Source: Adiantum capillus-veneris (taxonomy: Eukaryota > Streptophyta > Polypodiopsida > Polypodiales > Pteridaceae). Taken from it: a stretch of 64,000 nt of DNA. Below the pieces are notes generated by a model, which saw only the letters and a program-made list of their open reading frames with translations, did not search any database and was not told where the DNA came from. A program made the position numbers and the translations under genes. Every line of letters begins with the position of its first letter. The first letter of the stretch is position 1. Below are positions 1 through 10,217 of the stretch, piece after piece. The stretch spans positions 67,979,676-68,043,675 of the forward strand of contig CM043969.1 of NCBI GenBank assembly GCA_014529385.2. The letters are read 5' to 3'.

Positions 1-1620
1 TTATGCTTCTTTGTTGTTTGCTTGACCTACTTAAAAAGAATGAGAGACTGAGAGCATTGGAAGTTTCACTATGCTGCCTTGCTTAGAACTTTTTGAGGTG
101 ATACCTTGCAAAAAACCCTCGAGCTTCATGTTTTCCTTTACCATGTGGATATGCTAGAAAGAAATATTCTTTATAGGTCTTGCCTTTAAAAGATTTATGT
201 GTGCTTGATTTTAATTTTAATTACCATTTTCTTTTTGAAGCACATTGCACTTTTGGATTATATTTTGCCTTTTCAATGTTAAAGTACTAGGTATGGTGTA
301 CTGGTTGCTATCATTCTTGACTAGCTTGGGTGATCACTGATGTCTGTTCTTGCATTAGCTTAGAAGTGCAATGAGAAGTAGTCAATCAAGCTTGTCCTAG
401 TCTTACTGGACTTTGCTCTCTACTTAAGTTCTAATGCTCACTACAATATATTTGTTCTTGTTAAACTCTGGTAGTAATCTCATTCTATCTTTTTTGGGAA
501 TATTTTACTAAAAGGATAATTCACTGGTTTTGTTGAGGGAATAATTTGATTGAAGGCTTATTGTTATTGAATTATTGAATGTTGATTGTTAAGAATTTTC
601 AAATTTACAATCAATGGCAAGTCATAGGCAGCTTACACATTGTGAGTCTCTGGTTTAACTATCCATTTGAGAATAGATTACTTGGATTAAAGCTTAGGTT
701 ATGGCATGGATCTAACTAATAGTCTGGGCATACTTTTGTAGCTGGTCTTGGGTGTCCAAACTAATAGCTTGCTTCTTACTAAGAAATCTGAGCTTAGTGG
801 GTGTAGGGCCCTCCTACTTTACTGGTTTGAAATTCAGGGATGCCTGATGAATACTATTTTTCTTTGGAAATGGTTTCTCTTGCTCTGAATTTACTCCTTA
901 TGCTGGTTACTAGGCAAATCACAACATCATTCTGCCTTTATTGCACTTGAATAAGTAAAATCTTGATCCTCTTTTGACTCTATTTATTGGCCTTTACATG
1001 CTCCTATTAAGGTCTAGTTACATATCTAAAGCCTAAAGATGAAGCTCATATTGGATTGATCGGTTTGGTGATCCCCCTAGACATTCCCAACTAAACTGAT
1101 CCATGGTTGTTCTACTATGGTACTCTTTTACTGATTGTTTTGGTCATTTATTTATTTTCCTTAATCTAGGAAAAGGCTAGTATTTATGAGTTGTTTATAA
1201 GAGTCCGATGCTGTTTCTACACATTAGGATGTGTGTTTAATCTCACCTAGTTTTTGTTTGATCTTGGCTTTAGTCTAATATTGTTGCTTCACTAAAATAA
1301 GGTGTTAATACTTGGGTGAAAGCATGAAAAGGTGATCAGGTTTTGGGGCAAAATTGGTGGATCACTTTGGTACTTTCATATTGTGTGAGGGTCTAGTCTA
1401 AGTCGATTAGAAGGTACCAAGATTTGAAAACATCACTTCAAGATTTCATCATTTTTTTGAAATGCAAGCATGCAACAAAAGGTAATGTGCTCAGTGCCGG
1501 CACGTGCCAAGGTCGTGTTGCATGGATTGCTCCTGCTTGCAAATCTTTTGGAGCTCACTTTCTGCTGTGCTCTACCACTAGTGCCACAAGACTGCTGACA
1601 ACCATTACTTCCTCAAGGTA
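1..1620. other. Gene-poor AT-rich stretch
   Basis: I see no convincing reading frame, RNA gene or structured repeat here. The sequence is AT-rich with short T-runs and resembles plant intron or decayed intergenic DNA. A 65-codon frame near its right end (1424-1621) has no recognisable motif and runs into a microsatellite, so I do not call it a gene. Confidence 0.5.
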
Positions 1621-1622
1621 GT

Positions 1623-1624
<2 letters not shown>

Positions 1625-1671
<47 letters not shown>
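1625..1671. repeat. (TC)n microsatellite
   Basis: This is an uninterrupted TC dinucleotide run of about 47 bp. A second, shorter CT tract lies about 70 bp downstream. Such tracts are common in plant 5' untranslated regions and introns, but no start codon with a supported gene follows here. Confidence 0.95.
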
Positions 1672-1674
<3 letters not shown>

Positions 1675-1736
1675 GCTTGCTCATCTCTCTTGGGTCGAAT
1701 TTCCTTGTAGTTCTAGACTGTTGAAATGCTGGATTT

Positions 1737-1740
<4 letters not shown>

Positions 1741-1770
<30 letters not shown>
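1741..1770. repeat. (CT)15 microsatellite
   Basis: This is an uninterrupted CT run, the second of two closely spaced CT tracts. Confidence 0.95.
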
Positions 1771-1772
<2 letters not shown>

Positions 1773-2091
1773 GCTAAGGGTGTTGCATTCATTGTTGGAT
1801 GAGATTTGATAGCTTTTTTATTGGGACACCAGAAACAAAGACACCACCATGAAAGTACACCTTACCAAATAAACGAACGGTTGAGGTGTCATCCACCAGC
1901 TTGCATTGTGGCAGTAGCAAACGGCCCAAGAGTGGTGCAAGTTTGTCAACAAAGCACACCTTACTTGCCTTTGATAAGAGCAATGATAATCACCCATTTC
2001 CTTCTATGAATCTGTTAAGTTAGTACCGTTTGGTTAAAAAATTAGATGTTAAAGGTTTGCCGCTGTTTTTCCCATGTCCACATTTCATTAG

Positions 2092-2961
2092 TTTTATTAC
2101 ATTGAATGCATAGTTTTACATGGCGGTGGAATTGTTTTGACTGATCCCCTTCCCTTTGAATTTTTGTGCTCAATAGTAGCATCTCGGAAGGCTCAATATC
2201 CCAAGCCGACTAGATTTTGCTTTACCCAACATGACCTACACGAGGAGTATGGTCTAAGTTTGGAAGGCAAGCTATACCAACATTTGTCTAATGAGGATGT
2301 GACAGATGAGGATTGGCCTGCAATCTTCACAAAGAAAAGGGAGAAGGGTGCCAGGATCTTCTTGCATATGGTCCGGCCTGAATATGCAAAAGAATGTAGG
2401 TTATTGTTTCACAAAGTATATCAAGCCATACCAACCAACAAAGAAATCACACACAAGTTTTCAACCTTGTTTGTATATGAGAGATGCCCAACTGCCATGC
2501 AAAGTCTAATGGGTCAGTGGAAGGTTGCATGGGCTATTTTTGGTGAACAGGTCCTAGATCGCTGTAAGAAGCTCCCGGGCGGGATGGACAAAAAGCTCAA
2601 GAACTGGACTGAGTGCAATGAGAATGGTCAACATGTGACTCGGACCACACAATCCACTCCAAAGGCTCTCATTGACCATGGCGGGATAACTTCTATTTCC
2701 TATAGTTTGGGCCCTCACTCATTTTTGAATTGCAGGTCTGTTAATCTCCAAATCGTGGCAAAAGTGGAGCAGATGTTGGCTGCAAGAAAGAGTACACCGG
2801 AGAGTGTGAAAATCACACTAAATGCAACCCAAGTGCAACTACAAGAGAAAAGTCAGAGCATGTGGAAGATAGAGGGAACATCTTCAGCTGCAGCAGTGCT
2901 TCAAGGGCAATTGACTGAGCTTCAAATACTAAAACATGTGAACTTTTTAAGTGGTTCATAG
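2092..2961 (+). CDS. Unrecognised reading frame, possible exon
   Basis: The frame is open from just after a TAG at 2089-2091 to a TAG stop at 2959-2961, with no in-frame ATG near its left end; the first near-start codon is a TTG at 2137. If it is coding, it is more likely an internal or terminal exon than a whole gene. The predicted protein is soluble and of mixed charge, with no signal peptide or membrane segment. It has stretches such as FTQHDLHEEYGL and VRPEYAKECRLLF that look protein-like but match no family I know. Its last 10 or so codons fall inside the GGTACTT tandem repeat that starts near 2930, so the C-terminus is repeat-derived or the true exon ends earlier. A transposon-derived frame is equally possible. 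Confidence 0.35.
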   Translation, partial: FYYIECIVLHGGGIVLTDPLPFEFLCSIVASRKAQYPKPTRFCFTQHDLHEEYGLSLEGKLYQHLSNEDVTDEDWPAIFTKKREKGARIFLHMVRPEYAKECRLLFHKVYQAIPTNKEITHKFSTLFVYERCPTAMQSLMGQWKVAWAIFGEQVLDRCKKLPGGMDKKLKNWTECNENGQHVTRTTQSTPKALIDHGGITSISYSLGPHSFLNCRSVNLQIVAKVEQMLAARKSTPESVKITLNATQVQLQEKSQSMWKIEGTSSAAAVLQGQLTELQILKHVNFLSGS

Positions 2962-3470
2962 AGTTTTGGGATATTACCTGACAAGTATAACTCTCAAGAT
3001 TCAACACCTGACTCTGATTATGTTTTGCATGGTACTTTCCACAAGTCCCAATGAAGTTTTTTTGGTACTTAACAAGGCACAAGTAGATAGAACTACACAA
3101 ACTCCACCATTTAACAAGGATTAAATATGTCATGGTACTTTATATAAGTACCAATGAATCCGTATGGGTGTTTCACAGAGGATAAAAACGAGGCAGAACT
3201 TTCACCATGTGATTTTGATTTTATACACCATGGTACTTTTTGTAGTCACCAATGAGGCATCGTTGGTGCTTCATAGAGCTTATAAATGGTAGCAAATAGG
3301 TAGAACTCTCAAAATCCAACATTTAAGGTGGACTGAGTAGATCATGGTACTTTTTGTAAGTACCAATGTAAGTTTATTGACCGGTGGTTCACAAATCTTA
3401 GTGATGGTGGTGGAAATCATAAAGTCCTCCATTAGACTACGATTAAAGGTACTTTGTGAGGATAAGTAAT
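2930..3470. repeat. GGTACTT hairpin tandem array, block 1
   Basis: Four clear units of 98-114 bp begin with a 26-bp hairpin core at 3028-3053, 3131-3156, 3229-3254 and 3343-3368. The core has the form CATGGTACTT, five spacer bases, then AAGTACC and AATG. The units at 3131 and 3343 have perfect GGTACTT/AAGTACC arms. Weaker units precede (about 2930-3027) and follow (about 3445-3470). Between cores the units share a diverged body containing gtggttcatagag and gtagaactctcaaaatc. The array is broken at its right side by copia copy 1. Confidence 0.8.
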
Positions 3471-3622
3471 ATGGTAGCTTTTTATATGGTAGTTCAAATT
3501 CAAGGTACAACCAAGAGTACCCACATAGGCACTTTGTACATATTGTTGTATTACTTGGTAGAGTTTATAGTACCTATCATAGGTACATTGACAAAATACA
3601 TAATTCTATCTTTCAAGGTACC

Positions 3623-3627
3623 TTTCA
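3623..3627. repeat. Target duplication of copia copy 1, left
   Basis: The 5-bp sequence tttca abuts the left LTR and is repeated exactly at 8756-8760 after the right LTR, as expected for a copia insertion. Confidence 0.9.
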
Positions 3628-3824
3628 TGTTGGAATTAGGGTTGCAGAGAAACGTACATAGCTTGGAGAAGACAAAGGAAGCTCAAGGCACACAATAGAT
3701 AGTGTATTACTTAGTGTGTAATGGAAAGATTGATAGCCCTAGAGTGATGGGCGTATATACAATGCACGGGTGAAAAAACCTCCTAAAGAGGGAAAAAATA
3801 CCCCGGTGGTCCTAGTGTGTAACA
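3628..3824 (-). repeat. 3' LTR of copia copy 1
   Basis: On the plus strand it runs from TGTTGGAATT to TAACA, so both ends carry the TG...CA signature. It is about 30 bp shorter than its partner near its 3824 end. It shares private variants with the 8530-8755 copy, such as gaagacaaagg, which supports pairing of the two. Confidence 0.9.
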
Positions 3825-3839
3825 AATCCCCCTTGAAGT

Positions 3840-5400
3840 GATGCGGTGAACGAGAGCTGGCACATGAGTAAAGGGAAGTGCCATGCCTTGAGGACATGAT
3901 CAATCCACAAAGGGGAGTAAGCCCAAAGCTTTGCGAAAAGTTCTCACTTCTCACGAGACAATGCCTTTGTGAAAAGATCTGCAAGGTTGTCCTCTGTTGG
4001 CACATAAGCCAAGCTGATCTCTCCTGTTGAGAGCCTCTCCCTGACATAGTGGTAATGCACCTCAATGTGCTTTGTGCGAGCATGAAACTGGGTTCCTCAC
4101 AACTGCCAATGCTCTCTGACTGTCAGTGTAGATAGTGTTGGCAGTGTCCTGTCCAACACCCAAATCAGCCATAAGGCGTCTGAGCCATACACACTCAACC
4201 GTAGTTGTGAAGACTGCCCTGTACTCAGCCTCACAACTAGAAATGGCCACAGTAGATTGCTTCTTGCTCAACCATGATATACATGAATTGCCAAGCATGA
4301 AACAAAAACCACTTGTGGACATTCGCATGTCCAAACAACCAGCCCAATTTGAGTCCTAAAAAGCATGTAAGTCTGGAGACACTGATGCCCCCTTGGGATT
4401 AAACAATCCAAGATTTAAAGTGCCATTAAGGTAGCGAAAAATCCTCTTGACAGCCTGCCCATGCTTAGACCCTCGGCTATGCATAAATCTGCTGACCTGT
4501 GACACTGCAAACTGAATATCTGGCCTCATGTTGCATACATAAATGAGGCATCCAACAACAATTTGATAAAGAGTGACATCAGCAGGATCACGAGTGTCAT
4601 GAAGACTCACTTTCAAACTTGTTTCCATGGGAGTGGCAATAGGTTTGCAATCCTCAAGTCCAAACTTACATAACAATGTCTCTATGTAACTTTTCTGACA
4701 CAAGGCAATACCACCATCATACTGCTTAAAATGTATACCAAGTAATGATGCAACAGCCCTAATCTTTCATCTTGAAAGTAGAATTCAAATCAGCCTTAAA
4801 TTCAGCAATATGTCTCTCATTTGGTCCAGTGATAAGAAAATCATCTACATAAAGAACCACAATGAGAAGTACATCACCCTCATGGTTTATAGACAATGTG
4901 CTTTCTGTTGGACTTTTACAAAAGCCTTGTTTGACCAAATGAGTGTCAGCTTTCTCATACCAAGCACGAGGAGATTGCTTCAACCCATACAAAGCCTTCT
5001 TACATCTGCACACTTTGTCCTCTTGTCCTTTCTTGACAAAACCGCAAGGCTGCGCTACATAAACTTCCTCAAATATGTCACCATTCAAGAAAGCAGTAAT
5101 AACAATGTCTGATTGATGTACATCCCGACCAAAATGAGCTGCCAATGCACATAGAAAACGCACAGTAGTCATACGACAAGTGGGAGCAAAAGTCTCTTCT
5201 TCATAATCTATGCCTTTTTGCTGTGCATAACCCTTTGTATGGCGATCGATCTCACCATCCGGCTTGCGTTTCAACTTGTAAACCCACTTCATACCAATGG
5301 CCCTTTTGCCACGAGGCAAATCACATAAAGTCCATGTGTCATTTTCTATAAGTGCAACATATTTTGATTGCATGGCAGCCATCCAATTTTATGAATTTTG
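3840..5400 (-). pseudogene. copia copy 1 reverse transcriptase and RNase H region
   Basis: Translated on the minus strand, this region carries Ty1/copia landmarks: the WTL-DLP lead-in and KWVYKLKRK, the FLNGDI-EEVY block, KALYGLKQSPRAWY, the catalytic LYVDDFLI box and the FKMKDLG-type motif. After these come SRFMHSRGSKH and the RNase H motifs SKKQSTVAISSCEAEY and ADLGVG. These identify the enzyme that copies element RNA into DNA and its RNase H. The region is fragmented, so no active enzyme is expected. Confidence 0.9.
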
Positions 5401-5699
5401 TGCTTCATCAAAAGACAGAGGTTCCTCAACATAATGTAAGCTAGACACAGCCAAAGCATAACAATCTGATAAAAAAGATCCATGGTGAGAGCCTGAACGA
5501 GTACGAATAGACAAATTTGCATCCAATTTACTGTCACGCAAAGTGTGCACTAGTCAATTTGGCATACCTCTAGCATGCTCATTTTCAACCCTTTCCTCAT
5601 CAAGTACATCATGTACATCTGCATCAGTAATAGGGTGATTTGTAACATTTTAAAAAACCCTCAGAGGCTGTACATTTGCCTCATTGGAATTTACATTCA

Positions 5700-7120
5700 A
5701 ACTTTCACCACTGAAAAGAGGCAATAAAGTGTCATAACTGTCCTGTGAGCTTACATTACTGTTTCTAGTGCATGACAGCAAGGGTTGAACAGAATCTTCC
5801 ACAAACACTACATCCCGTGAAACTAGAATATGCTTTGTTTGCGGATGATACAACCTGTAACCTTTGCTTTTAGCACTATAACCAACAAAAATACATTTGA
5901 CAGCCTTATCATCCAGTTTTCTGTGCGCTGTGTTTGTGGCACCAAAGCATATGCCAAACAGCCAAAAACACGCATGTGCTCAATAGAAGGCTTTCTATCA
6001 TGCCATGCTTCATATGGAGTAATAGACTGCAAAGCTTTCGTATGACACCTGCTAAGTACATAAGTGGCACATTTGATGGCCTCAAGCGAAAAAGAATGCG
6101 GGAAAGCTTGACTTTTGACCATACATTGTGCCATTTCCCTAAGTGATTTTCTTCTCAGCTACACCATTTTGCTGAGGTGTGTAAGGAACTGTACATTGGT
6201 GTTTCATCCCACGACTAGCCAGAAATGCATTAAATTCATGAGACATATACTCCCCCCCTCGATCAGAACGGAGGGTGCCCATAGTATATTTTGATACATT
6301 TTCAGCCATAGCCAAAAATTGTTTGAAGCACATAAAAACTTCGGTCTTCGCTTTAAGCAAAAATACCCATGCATGCCTGGAGTAATCAACAATGAAAGTC
6401 ACGAATTACAGGTGATTGCCCAAGGACAGAGTTTGCATGGGCCCACAAACATCACTATGCACAAGCTGCAATCTGCATGTGGCCCTAACTGAACCATCCT
6501 TTGAAAACTTAGAATGCTGCATTTTACCTAGAATACAACCTTCGCAAACATGTTTGACAGGTTCTTCAAGAGATGGCAAAGAAGCAACCATATTAGATTT
6601 TTGCAAACGCAGCAAACTAGCAAAATTCAGATGCCCAAAACGTGCATGCCAAAGTTTTGCATCTGAAACAGCCCTTGAATCTGCAACTGCATTTGCAAAA
6701 TTTTGTTCACACTTGTCATACAAAGTGAGCTTATACAGCCCATGAAACAAAAGCCCAGATGCAACAATTTCATCACCAAAAATGAGATCATGAACTGTAC
6801 ATCTGTCATCCACAAATTTGACTACAAGTCCAAGTCTAGCAAGTGCAGATATAGACAAAAGATTCTTCTTGATCCCAGGTACATAAAGTGCATCAACAAG
6901 TGTGAAAGAACTGCCATTTGGAGCAGTAAGCACAATCTTTCCAACTCCCTGAACCAAATAAGAGGCATTGTTGGCACAAGTGACTGAATTCCCATGAGGG
7001 ACAAACTCGAGAGAGGTGAACAATTCACGATGTGAGGTAATGTGCTTTGTAGCACCACTATTGAAATACCACACACGTGAATCTGCAGCAACTGACATGC
7101 ATGCATCATGGACAACAGGA
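5700..7120 (-). pseudogene. copia copy 1 protease and integrase region
   Basis: On the minus strand, the protease active-site block SGATKHITSH (near 7050) is followed by the GAG-pre-integrase motif LWHARFGHLNF and the CEGCILGK zinc-binding part of integrase. The catalytic-core signatures RSDRGGEYMSHEF and YTPQQNGVAE then follow. The first Asp of the protease motif is Asn in this copy. This is the integrase half of a copia polyprotein and it is broken. Confidence 0.88.
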
Positions 7121-7249
7121 TTGTAAGTGCACTCTGCACTAAAATCCCATTCTGCATCAACATCAGCATCACAGTCTCCTTTCACGGAAGACTCAACAAT
7201 GGCTGCATTTGTAATGGAACCATCATTTGTAGTGGAGCCACCCTCTTTC

Positions 7250-8167
7250 TTCTTAGCCTCTTTGGCCTTCAACTTAGGACACTGCTTGATCAAATTGATC
7301 ACTAGCTTTACAATAATGTCAACACATCTTCTTTTTGCCCTTATCACCAGAATTGCCAGATGAATTGTTGCCAGCAAAAGCATTGAGAATAGAAGTTTTG
7401 CCACTCGCAGCAGAACCATAAGAAGTGGCTACATTGCTGTTACCACCCTTTCTTTGAGAAGCAATAAAAGCTTATTCAACTGAACTCTGTCTAGTCCTAT
7501 TTTTTCTGGAAAGTGACTCTTGCAACAACAACATGCATAATGCATCAAACTTGACAACTTCAGGATTTCCTTGGGTCATAGTCTCCAAGTACTAGCAAAA
7601 GTCTGGTAAGAACATGGTAAGGCATCAAGAATAGTCTGCACAACGGAACTATCTAAAATGACTTCACCTGCAGAAATAAGTTGCTCATTGATATCCTCGA
7701 CACCAGTAAGGAAAGTGTCCATATCATCTTCCTCATGCATAATCTTCGACTCCAGATCTTTACGCAGCAAAGCAACTTTAGGCTCATTGCGACTTGCATA
7801 AAGACGAGCCAAAATATGCCAAGCCTGTTTTGTAGATTTTCCTGAACAAATGTGAGGAACAATGGTGCGCTTCATAGACAATGCAATCAATGCATGAGCC
7901 TGCACATCTTTTCCATCCCAACGAGATTGTTTGGTCGTAGGCAAAACAACCTCTAATAGCAGCAATCCTTGCAGCAAGACCTGCCACATCTTGAAAATCG
8001 CCTACATCCTCAGAACCACGACGTACATCAATGCCCTGCACAATATTCCAGACACCCTTTGAGACAAGGACATGTTTGCATCATGTAAGTCCACATACGT
8101 AATTGTCCCCATCCAATCTGTTCTCAGCAGCAAACATCTTGAACACACCTGTGTTGCTGTCAGCCAT
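7250..8167 (-). pseudogene. copia copy 1 gag region
   Basis: The minus-strand reading begins at the ATG near 8167. It contains the UBN2-like copia gag pattern (KQAWHILARLYASRNE, then a DDMDTFLTGV block) and ends near a zinc-knuckle remnant just upstream of a lysine-rich KLKAKEAKKKEGG tract. Gag would form the virus-like particle. The frame is broken. Confidence 0.8.
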
Positions 8168-8230
8168 GGTAAATGATGCACCTGATGTGAAAACTGCCCG
8201 AAAAGAGAAGAAACAAAGTGGGAATGACAC

Positions 8231-8244
8231 GTGCTATATAGCAC
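8231..8244. repeat. Leader palindrome of copia copy 1
   Basis: GTGCTATATAGCAC is a perfect 14-bp palindrome between the primer-binding site and gag. The same palindrome is perfect in copy 2 (32190-32203) and partly kept in copies 3 and 4. Confidence 0.7.
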
Positions 8245-8529
8245 AAACCGTAGAAGACTATAAGGCACCTATTATGCAGAAAAGAGAACTGACAAAATTT
8301 TTGCACAAAATGATGAAATAGCATGTGCAGTAGTGCCTGTAGTGGAAACAGAGGTCGAAATGAGCCCGAATCAGAAATCTGAGCAGACTGAGCTCTTCAA
8401 GTTCTCCTGTAATTTATGTCGACCTGCGAACGCTCGCCAAAGCTCATTGAAATCGAAGAAAAGGAGCAGGCATGTGCTGGAGCTGCTGGCGACTAAGCCC
8501 AAGAGGATGCAAACTGCTCTAATAAAAAT

Positions 8530-8755
8530 TGTTGGAATTAGGGTGCAAAGAAACACACACAACTTGGAGAAGACAAAGGAAGCTCAAGGCACACAATAAA
8601 GAGTGTATTACTTAGTGTGTAATGGAAAGATCGATAGCCCTAGAGTGATGGGCGTATATACAATGCACGGGGGAAAAGACCTCCTAAAGAGGGAAATAAT
8701 GCCCTGGCGGTCCTAGTGTGTTCATACACATCACTACCACATGTATATGGTAACA
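8530..8755 (-). repeat. 5' LTR of copia copy 1
   Basis: This 226-bp LTR runs from TGTTGG to TAACA on the plus strand. It is followed directly by the tttca target duplication at 8756-8760. The minus-strand primer site just inside it (8519-8529) is a decayed form of the TGGTATCAGAGC initiator-methionine site that is perfect in copy 3. Confidence 0.92.
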
Positions 8756-8798
8756 TTTCATAGGTTGATACTTTGAAAGTAGCTATGCCTTGTTTCCA

Positions 8799-8868
8799 AA
8801 GTACCATGCATGTGTTTGTACATTGTGAAAGTCTTATTTTTTCCCAAGTACCATGCATGTGTTTGTAC
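8799..8868. repeat. Two exact 23-bp direct repeats
   Basis: A 23-bp sequence beginning aagtaccatgcatg occurs at 8799-8821 and again at 8846-8868, 47 bp apart. The AAGTACCATG core resembles half of the hairpin core in the GGTACTT array left of copia copy 1, so this is probably the continuation of that array on the other side of the insertion. Confidence 0.7.
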
Positions 8869-9210
8869 GACCGAGAACTGGCGAGCATGGGAGTCACCAA
8901 CAGGCTAAAGTGACTATTCCAGGAGCATGTGCTGCATGTGGTTTAGTATTGTGGCTTCCAAAGTAGTGTGTGTGTATACACTAGCATGTGGGTGATGCAT
9001 ACCATGCTTTGTGTTTTGCTGGATGGGCTGGGTCAGAGAAAGAATGTGCCAACCCTTCCTGTAAGCAGAGTATTCTAGAATCAGCAAAGTTGATGCGTGT
9101 GCATAATGGTTGGTTTTCTATTCTCCATGTCTATAGAGAATAATAGAGTTTGTTAAGAATGTAAGAAACTTTTTTGATTACACAAGCTACAACTTTTGTG
9201 GTGTAGTTGC

Positions 9211-10010
9211 AGGTTCCAGTCATATGCCATATGTGGCAACATTACTAGCTGAGGTGCCAAACCTAAATGTTGATCCAACTCCGGACGCCCACACCATAGA
9301 CACAGACATGCAATTTGATGATCAACTCAACTCCACGTGGCAGGGAAGGATCATCCTTGGCACGTGACAAAACTCTGGCTTGCGAGGAAGGCTTGCATGT
9401 GGCAATTGACAAAACCCCAGTTGCTGAGGTGGAGCCCTCTCAACAAACAATAGGTGATCCAGAACCAAAGGAAACTAAACCAATGGAAGATGATGATGTT
9501 AAGATGATAGATTCTGTAGTGCAAGAGGGGGTGGAAACGGTGCAATACATGGTTCATGGTGATGCATATCCAGATTCCCCTGTCTTCCTTAGTGATATGG
9601 TGAAGAAGTCAAGGAAGCAAACAAAACATACTGATGGTAAGTTTTTTTGGCTATCTAGGACTTGGCTCCCTACAGGCATTGAATGAGTTTTATTCATGTG
9701 TCTCTTTATGGTGCAGCTGGACAGTCCAAAAATACGCGAGCATCAAAGATGAACTAGTCAAAGCAGCAAAGTAACAAGGCTGAGGAAGAGAATGATGGTG
9801 ACACCTCTTTTACTCATCGCTTGTTCAAGAAAAGCATCTCAACGCGTAGAGGAAGTTTGTAGGGTGAACCTCATCGATAGTTTTATCTCTATAGCTCATG
9901 TTCATGCTCATCAGCGTGTAAGTCGCTTGGGTTTTGGTTTTAGGTGGAAATAAAAAATCAATGAACAAGGAAGTTTCAAAGTCACCGCCCCCTGCGAAGA
10001 AGTCCCCCAA
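9211..10010 (+). pseudogene. Acidic N-terminal exons of the NIF-like gene, decayed
   Basis: The open frame 9315-9636 encodes an acidic stretch rich in E, D, P and T (for example EPKETKPMEDDDVKMIDS). It ends at a near-ideal plant splice donor, G|GTAAGT, at 9636/9637. A plausible acceptor, tctctttatggtgcag, ends at 9716, giving an 80-nt intron in phase. The joined frame then meets a TAG at 9755-9757. A lysine/proline-rich piece (KSPPPAKKSPKKSTP) lies at about 9944-10027 after a ttttggttttag acceptor. Its position directly upstream of the phosphatase-like domain suggests one gene with a disordered acidic/basic N-terminus. Stops in the best exon chain suggest decay, although an unrecognised exon structure is possible. 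Confidence 0.45.
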
Positions 10011-10217
10011 AAAAAGTACTCCCCTCTAGAATCCTAGTATTACTTCCCACCCCCCAAAGCCTCGTGTTTGCAAAAAACTGTGACATTGAAGACACTTCGA
10101 GTCTGCACTCTCTTGTAATGAAAAAATCTTTGATTCTTGCTTTTTGAATAGAAATGAGAATTTTATGTTGGCCTCCATTTCTCTATCTCTCAATTTATTG
10201 CAATTGTCACCCTTGTT

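Larger units (their letters stand above)
3628..8755 (-). mobile_element. Ty1/copia LTR retrotransposon, copy 1 (fossil)
   Basis: This is a full-length but broken Ty1/copia element in minus orientation, bounded by LTRs at 3628-3824 and 8530-8755 and by an exact tttca target duplication. Read from right to left, the order is leader, gag, protease, integrase, reverse transcriptase, RNase H, then a G-rich polypurine tract (minus-strand sense, about 3825-3836). This is the copia order with integrase ahead of reverse transcriptase. The coding region has roughly ten breaks. The two LTRs differ at about 6% of compared sites by eye. It belongs to the same family as the copies at 14018, 38488 and 56532. 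It landed in a GGTACTT-repeat region, part of which continues past 8756. Confidence 0.95.

Noticed and set aside
4135-7363. Plus-strand frames across the copia copies (for example 4810-5112, 7127-7363)
   Set aside because: They are antisense shadows of the minus-strand copia coding region and recur at the same places in each copy.
9918-9943. Intron between a GTAAGT at 9918 and the acceptor at 9943
   Set aside because: At 26 nt it is far below the minimum plant intron size.
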